10,474 nt of DNA, taken from an uncultured Clostridiaceae bacterium. GTDB taxonomy: Bacteria > Bacillota > Clostridia > Lachnospirales > Lachnospiraceae. Where the stretch lies: contig CAMWOF010000057.1 in NCBI GenBank assembly GCA_947175805.1, forward strand, positions 1 through 10,474. Direction: 5' to 3'. Shown piece by piece: positions 7,225 to 10,474 of the stretch; position 1 is the first letter of the stretch; each line of letters begins with the position of its first letter. The translations under genes were made by a program, and so were the position numbers. The notes below the pieces were generated by a model. That model had not been told where the DNA came from. It was given only the letters and a program-made list of their open reading frames with translations, and ran no database searches.

Positions 7225-7824
7225 TTATCTCTTCTTGTATAAACCACCAAATTTGTCAAAGGGATACAGGCGAAAGACTGCTTTCCCTTTAATATCCGAG
7301 CGGGAAATATTGCCAACGCTTTCATCTCTGCTGTCCATACTGTTGTTTCTGTTATCCCCCATCACAAAATATTCATCATCGCCCAGCGTAATCTGCTCGG
7401 AAGCCCTGCCGATGTGATCCTCATCAATCACCGCATTTCCATAATTCTCTTCTAAAATTTCTCCATTAATATAAATATTTCCACGATGGTCAATCCCTAT
7501 GGTCTCACCGGGCAGCCCGATTACCCGCTTCACATAATAGGTCTCCGAATCCTGGTAGGGAAACACCACAATATCAAAGCGCTCCGGGTCTCCCGTCTCA
7601 TAGGCGAGCTTGCTAATCCAGAGATTATCCCCGTCCGAAAGGGTATCGTTCATGGAATCTCCTGACACCTTGGTTCGTTCCCCCACATAGGTATTGATAA
7701 TAAATATGAGAAGCACAACAACTGCAATATACAGGATAATACCTACGATTTCCTTGAGTATATTGACATCCTCTTCCTCATCCTCATCCCGGCTCACAGC
7801 CGCATTTTTCTTAAATAGCGCCAA
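7225..7824 (-). CDS. lepB: Type I signal peptidase, copy B
   Basis: Membrane-anchored serine protease that removes signal peptides from secreted proteins, using a Ser/Lys dyad outside the membrane. One N-terminal transmembrane helix lies at about 26-46, after an acidic DEDEEED stretch. The nucleophile is S57 in SGDSMNDTL, the general base K99 in YYVKRVIGLPGE, and the C-terminal motif GDNRNNSMDSR is at 156-166. The 199-residue length fits the Gram-positive single-helix type. The start codon is TTG: AAGGGGG at 7840..7834 lies nine bases upstream, no in-frame ATG exists between it and an in-frame stop, and the next residues suit an N-terminus. It lies 40 bases after rbgA and 12 before rnhB. A second signal peptidase gene lies on the other side of rbgA. 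Which substrates each serves cannot be told. Confidence 0.94.
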   Translation of the reverse strand: MALFKKNAAVSRDEDEEEDVNILKEIVGIILYIAVVVLLIFIINTYVGERTKVSGDSMNDTLSDGDNLWISKLAYETGDPERFDIVVFPYQDSETYYVKRVIGLPGETIGIDHRGNIYINGEILEENYGNAVIDEDHIGRASEQITLGDDEYFVMGDNRNNSMDSRDESVGNISRSDIKGKAVFRLYPFDKFGGLYKKR

Positions 7825-7864
7825 ACTGATGCGCCCCCTTTTACTACGTATTTATTCAGATAAT

Positions 7865-8710
7865 TTACAAATCAGGCCGTTCCAGCGTAATCCTGCCAAT
7901 TTTTGCATTTCTGAATTCCTCCAGCAGCAGCATGGATGCCTTATCATAATCCAGTGCATCACCTTTTAACTTACAGTTCCTGGCAATGGCAAGCTGCGCG
8001 AGCGTATCCGCCGCCTTATCCTGCATCACAATGCCATAACGGTTCTCAAAAAGCTGCCGGTAGTTTGTCTTCATAAAATCAATGATTCGCAGCGCCAGCT
8101 CGCCTGTATTTAAAATCTCCTCCCTGATTGAGCCAATCATGGCAAGCCGGATACCGACCTGCTGATCCTCAAATTTGGGCCAGAGGATACCCGGCGTATC
8201 CAAAAGCTCCACGCTTTTATTCAGGCGAATCCACTGTTTCCCCTTGGTCACTCCTGGCCGGTTTCCCACCTTTGTCACAGTTCTTTTTGTAAAAGAATTG
8301 ATAAACGTGGATTTTCCCACATTGGGAATTCCCACAATCATCGCCCGAATCGGACGATTCAGGATGCCCCGTTTTTTGTCCCTATCCAGCTTTTCCCGGC
8401 ATACCTCCTGTATCAGCGGCGTAAGCTGCTTCATCCCGGCGCCGGTCTTTGCATTGATTCTGGCAGTAAAAAAACCCATGTCCTTAAAATAATTCTCCCA
8501 TGCCTGCGTATATTGGTCATCCGCCATATCTACTTTGTTCAGTAATATCAGCCGGAATTTATTTTTTGCCAGGTCATCAATATCGGGATTTTTACTGGAA
8601 AGAGGCGCTCTTGCATCCACCAGCTCAATCACAATATCTATCAGCTTTATATCCTCCTGCATCGTGCGCCTGGCCTTTGTCATATGTCCCGGATACCATT
8701 GAATATTCAT
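7865..8710 (-). CDS. rbgA: Ribosome biogenesis GTPase RbgA (YlqF)
   Basis: RbgA is a circularly permuted GTPase that in Bacillus subtilis is required for a late step of 50S assembly, where its GTPase is stimulated by the near-mature subunit. The permuted motif order is plain: G4 NKVD (58-61), G5 NAKTG (86-90), then G1 GIPNVGKST (127-135), G2 around T155 in RPGVTKGKQW, and G3 DTPG (171-174). The N-terminal WYPGHM (5-10) with its conserved histidine and the C-terminal helical domain also fit. A frame opens 28 codons earlier at 8794, but that would overlap the end of lepB copy A, and family members begin right before WYPGHM, so I use 8710 (281 residues). The ribosome binding site there is weak (AGTGG). 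It lies 34 bases after lepB copy A. Confidence 0.95.
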   Translation of the reverse strand: MNIQWYPGHMTKARRTMQEDIKLIDIVIELVDARAPLSSKNPDIDDLAKNKFRLILLNKVDMADDQYTQAWENYFKDMGFFTARINAKTGAGMKQLTPLIQEVCREKLDRDKKRGILNRPIRAMIVGIPNVGKSTFINSFTKRTVTKVGNRPGVTKGKQWIRLNKSVELLDTPGILWPKFEDQQVGIRLAMIGSIREEILNTGELALRIIDFMKTNYRQLFENRYGIVMQDKAADTLAQLAIARNCKLKGDALDYDKASMLLLEEFRNAKIGRITLERPDL

Positions 8711-8744
8711 AATTCCACTCTCTGCCCCTCTCTGTCCAAGCCCG

Positions 8745-9347
8745 TCAGTTTCCAATCGGCCCTTTGGTCTCCCTGGGTGATATACGGTATACAACCTTGC
8801 CCAAAAGCTCCGTATTCAGTACATTTCCAATATTGGAAAACCTAGAATCCTCGCTGTTATTGCAGTTATCCCCCATCAAAAAATATTCATTATCCGCTAA
8901 TGTCACTCCCTGTTCCGCAACCCCGGCAGTCATAATATATTCATCAAAGGGTACATCGTCAAGCTCCACATCATTAATAAAAATGCGTCCGTTCATTATC
9001 TTTACCGTCTCACCGGGCAGCCCGATTACCCGCTTCACATTATAATATTCATCACTTTTGCGCAGTTTAAATGCTACAATATCATACCGTTTCGGTTCTG
9101 AAACCGCATAGGAAATCTTGCTGACAATCAACTGGTCGCCATTTTCCAGTACATTGGTCATGGACTCCCCAATCATAGTAATCGTCTGCCCGCCAAATTG
9201 TATCAAGCTATAGCCAAGAATTGACGCTATCAGAATCGTCAACAACCAGCTTCCAAACTCCCTGAAAAACTTCCGGATATCAAATTCTCTTTTTTTATTA
9301 TGCCTTGCCGCACTTTTCATGGCATCCCGTCTGCGTCTGTTCAACAT
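8745..9347 (-). CDS. lepB: Type I signal peptidase, copy A
   Basis: A second signal peptidase I, 200 residues. A basic N-terminus (RRRR and KKR) precedes one transmembrane helix at about 33-51. The nucleophile is S62 in IGESMTNVL, the general base K105 in NVKRVIGLPGE, and the C-terminal motif GDNCNNSEDSR is at 159-169. That motif normally reads GDNRxNSxDSR, so a cysteine replaces the first arginine. The catalytic dyad is intact, so activity is expected. The ATG at 9347 has only AGTGGGG upstream; M10 at 9320 is a weaker alternative. This is the first gene after the rplS terminator, so it probably heads a new transcript, with a candidate promoter at 9410..9438. It resembles copy B mainly in the catalytic motifs and differs in the rest. 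Confidence 0.93.
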   Translation of the reverse strand: MLNRRRRDAMKSAARHNKKREFDIRKFFREFGSWLLTILIASILGYSLIQFGGQTITMIGESMTNVLENGDQLIVSKISYAVSEPKRYDIVAFKLRKSDEYYNVKRVIGLPGETVKIMNGRIFINDVELDDVPFDEYIMTAGVAEQGVTLADNEYFLMGDNCNNSEDSRFSNIGNVLNTELLGKVVYRISPRETKGPIGN

Positions 9348-9381
9348 GAATTACCCCACTCAACCCCATGATATGTTAATT

Positions 9382-9398
9382 GCCTGCTTCGGACAGGC
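9382..9398 (-). other. Small hairpin in the lepB copy A leader
   Basis: Minus strand: GCCTG, seven-base loop TCCGAAG, CAGGC. The five-pair stem would lie in the 5' untranslated region between the candidate promoter and the start codon. No T-run follows, so it is not an intrinsic terminator. It could act on translation or mRNA stability, or be chance. Confidence 0.3.
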
Positions 9399-9409
9399 GT
9401 TCTTAGTTC

Positions 9410-9438
9410 ATTGTCTCATGCTTTTTCAAGAAATGCAA
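9410..9438 (-). promoter_or_regulatory. Candidate promoter of the lepB-rbgA operon
   Basis: Minus strand: TTGCAT (9438..9433), a 17-base spacer, then GACAAT (9415..9410), with TGA just before the -10 as an extended -10 element. A promoter is expected here because an intrinsic terminator closes rplS only about 30 bases upstream. The hexamers match consensus weakly (three and four of six), so the exact site is uncertain. A stronger-looking TTGAAA at 9429 has no suitable -10. Confidence 0.38.
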
Positions 9439-9464
9439 GTACACAAGAAGGAATTTCCGATTCG

Positions 9465-9500
9465 ATAAAAAAGAAACCGGAGTCACATATGTACTCCGGC
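9465..9500 (-). terminator. Intrinsic terminator after rplS
   Basis: Minus strand: CCGGAGT (9499..9493), nine-base loop, ACTCCGG (9483..9477), followed by TTTCTTTTTT. The seven-pair GC-rich stem is perfect and the T-run follows directly. It starts about 25 bases after the rplS stop, so rplS transcription should end here and the lepB-rbgA operon should need its own promoter. Confidence 0.93.
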
Positions 9501-9523
9501 TATCCTTTCATCCTCAGCAAGAC

Positions 9524-9871
9524 TTATCTTACAAGCTCTTTTACTCTTGCAGCCTTACCAACACGGGAACGTAAGTAATAAAGCTTCGCCCTGCGAACCT
9601 TACCTCTACGAACAACCTCAATCTTCTCAACAATTGGGGAATGTAACGGCCAGGTCTTCTCAACACCAACGCCATTAGAGGTCTTTCTGACCGTAAATGT
9701 CTCGCGGTTGCTTCCGCCCTGTCTCTTGATTACAACACCCTCAAAAACCTGAATTCTCTCACGGTTTCCCTCTTTTACCTTTGCGTGTACCCTTATCGTA
9801 TCACCGGTATGAAAAGGGGTAATGTCGCTCTTTAACTGTGCCTGCTCAATGTTCTTAATAATATCGTTCAC
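9524..9871 (-). CDS. rplS: 50S ribosomal protein L19
   Basis: L19 sits at the interface of the two ribosomal subunits. The 115-residue protein is full length and typical from end to end: FHTGDTIRVHAKVKEG (about 20-35), RIQVFEGVVIKRQGG (39-53), the VGVEKTWPLHSP segment (68-79) and the basic ending YYLRSRVGKAARVKEL. The start codon is GTG, with a near-perfect AAGGAGG six bases upstream (9884..9878). It is bounded by a candidate promoter upstream and a strong terminator downstream, so it is probably a single-gene transcript or the end of one. The common bacterial neighbour trmD is not directly upstream; a small membrane protein gene lies there instead. The leader can be folded so that the ribosome binding site is paired (see the entry at 9878..9926). 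Confidence 0.98.
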   Translation of the reverse strand: MNDIIKNIEQAQLKSDITPFHTGDTIRVHAKVKEGNRERIQVFEGVVIKRQGGSNRETFTVRKTSNGVGVEKTWPLHSPIVEKIEVVRRGKVRRAKLYYLRSRVGKAARVKELVR

Positions 9872-9877
9872 CTTGTG

Positions 9878-9926
9878 CCTCCTTATTCTTCAGACGTTCT
9901 TGCTACTATAAAAATAAGTACAGAGG
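9878..9926 (-). promoter_or_regulatory. Possible rplS leader hairpin masking the ribosome binding site
   Basis: On the minus strand CCTC (9926..9923) and CTTATT (9918..9913) are complementary to one unbroken block, AATAAGGAGG (9887..9878), which contains the rplS Shine-Dalgarno sequence. The result is six plus four pairs with a four-base bulge and a loop of about 25 bases. Ribosomal protein leaders of this kind are known, and an L19 leader family is described for low-GC Gram-positives. I cannot confirm that this sequence fits that model. Confidence 0.4.
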
Positions 9927-9951
9927 ACCATCCATTAATCACAACTACAGT

Positions 9952-9980
9952 AGAATAACATAAAAACAGGGTAAATGCAA
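9952..9980 (-). promoter_or_regulatory. Candidate promoter of rplS
   Basis: Minus strand: TTGCAT (9980..9975), 17-base spacer, TATTCT (9957..9952), with TGT right before the -10 forming an extended -10. It lies just past the stop of the upstream gene and would give a leader of about 75 bases. The -35 hexamer and spacing are the same as in the candidate promoter of lepB copy A. A second -10-like TATAGT at 9910..9905 has no good -35. Confidence 0.42.
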
Positions 9981-9989
9981 GTATTTTAT

Positions 9990-10367
9990 TCAGTTTTCCA
10001 AATATGCTATCCGCTCCCGGAATTCTGCCAGACTCTTTTGGTCATATTCCAGCTGCTCCAAAATCTCGCTTTTCTGCTTATGAATCGGAACGAGATTATT
10101 ACAGAACATATAACTCTTTATGTATGGAGAATCCTGCTCCACAAGATAATCTAATATAGGCTTTTCCAGTTTGTTTTCCAGCCAAAATGCAGCAAGCACA
10201 AAACCCAGCGCAATCACCACAGTAAAAATTACAGAAATTGTCCCCTTAGAAAAAAATATCTGCTGAAGGATTATCGTAACAACATAGACAAGAACGGCAA
10301 GCTTTGCCTGTTGTATGGCATTGGCATAGGCATCCTCCACCTCCTGCTGCATTCTCTCAACGAACAA
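9990..10367 (-). CDS. Small two-helix membrane protein of unknown function, possibly N-terminally interrupted
   Basis: I do not recognise this 125-residue protein. It has two hydrophobic segments, at about 23-39 and 44-63, separated by a short SKGT turn, so it probably forms a membrane hairpin with both ends on the same side. The C-terminal part (about 95-125) is charged and helical, with a coiled-coil-like KSEILEQLEYDQKSLAEF. The only starts in the open stretch are TTG at 10367 (AAAGAG nearby) and ATG at 10352 (poor site). The reading frame stays open upstream to a TAA at 10415..10413, and a heptad pattern continues through those untranslated codons. An ATG with a GGGAG site lies in the same frame at 10433, seven codons before that TAA. 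So the gene may have lost its true start to a nonsense change. It ends about 120 bases before rplS. Confidence 0.6.
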   Translation of the reverse strand: MFVERMQQEVEDAYANAIQQAKLAVLVYVVTIILQQIFFSKGTISVIFTVVIALGFVLAAFWLENKLEKPILDYLVEQDSPYIKSYMFCNNLVPIHKQKSEILEQLEYDQKSLAEFRERIAYLEN

Positions 10368-10412
10368 AATTTCTCTTTCGTATTCCGAAATATTTTTTGT
10401 GAGGATATTGAT

Positions 10413-10474
10413 TTAATAGGTAAAGTTTTCCATTGCTCTCTCCCGGTTTAAATCAACATAGCCGTGGGGATACA
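10413..10474 (-). other. Open frame at the right edge ending in TAA; tail of an upstream gene or true start of the next one
   Basis: On the minus strand the frame is open from the window edge to the TAA at 10415..10413 and reads YPHGYVDLNRERAMENFTY. It may be the last 20 codons of an upstream gene, which would leave only about 45 bases to the TTG of the next gene. Alternatively, the inner ATG at 10433, which has GGGAG in front, is the original start of the two-helix membrane protein, cut by the TAA at codon 7. The sequence to the right is needed to decide. Confidence 0.3.

Overview
The window looks like a housekeeping segment of a Gram-positive Firmicutes chromosome, most likely class Clostridia and Lachnospiraceae-like. 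This rests on the gene order rplS / signal peptidase / rbgA / rnhB / FliK-like / FlhB-like / yraN, on strong AAGGAGG-type ribosome binding sites, on moderate GC (estimated by eye, not computed), and on protein variants such as the TTG- and GTG-started genes and the GSGNAGTTN form of the PlsY motif. The genus cannot be named from sequence alone. Every recognisable gene is on the minus strand, so transcription runs from the right edge towards position 1. I see no tRNA, rRNA, CRISPR, insertion sequence or phage gene.

In transcription order, the window opens with a small two-helix membrane protein of unknown function (9990..10367). It has no ATG near its apparent start and an in-frame TAA just upstream. 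Next is rplS (L19), with its own promoter-like sequence, a possible SD-masking leader and a clear intrinsic terminator (9465..9500). Beyond the terminator a compact run of nine genes begins: lepB copy A, rbgA, lepB copy B (TTG start), rnhB, a 598-residue FliK-like protein, a 91-residue FlhB C-domain-like protein, yraN, pgeF and galE. Gaps are 12-85 bases and no terminator is visible between them, so this may be one operon. After galE, a 122-base gap holds a promoter-like TTTACA-N17-TAATAT and then der, whose stop codon overlaps the plsY start (ATGA). plsY runs off the left edge.

The functions cluster around ribosome large-subunit biogenesis (L19, RbgA, Der), the cell envelope and secretion (two type I signal peptidases, PgeF, GalE, PlsY) and nucleic-acid maintenance (RNase HII, YraN). 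The least explained content is the FliK-like/FlhB-like pair. It resembles the substrate-switch partners of the flagellar export apparatus, but sits among housekeeping genes with no flagellar gene in view. Other points worth a look are short stretches of near-identical DNA between the two signal peptidase genes, the hairpin able to mask the rplS ribosome binding site, and the interrupted reading frame at the right edge.

Several starts were moved from the longest possible ORF to the start supported by a ribosome binding site or by family N-termini: der to 1774, pgeF to 3796, the FliK-like gene to 6397 and rbgA to 8710.
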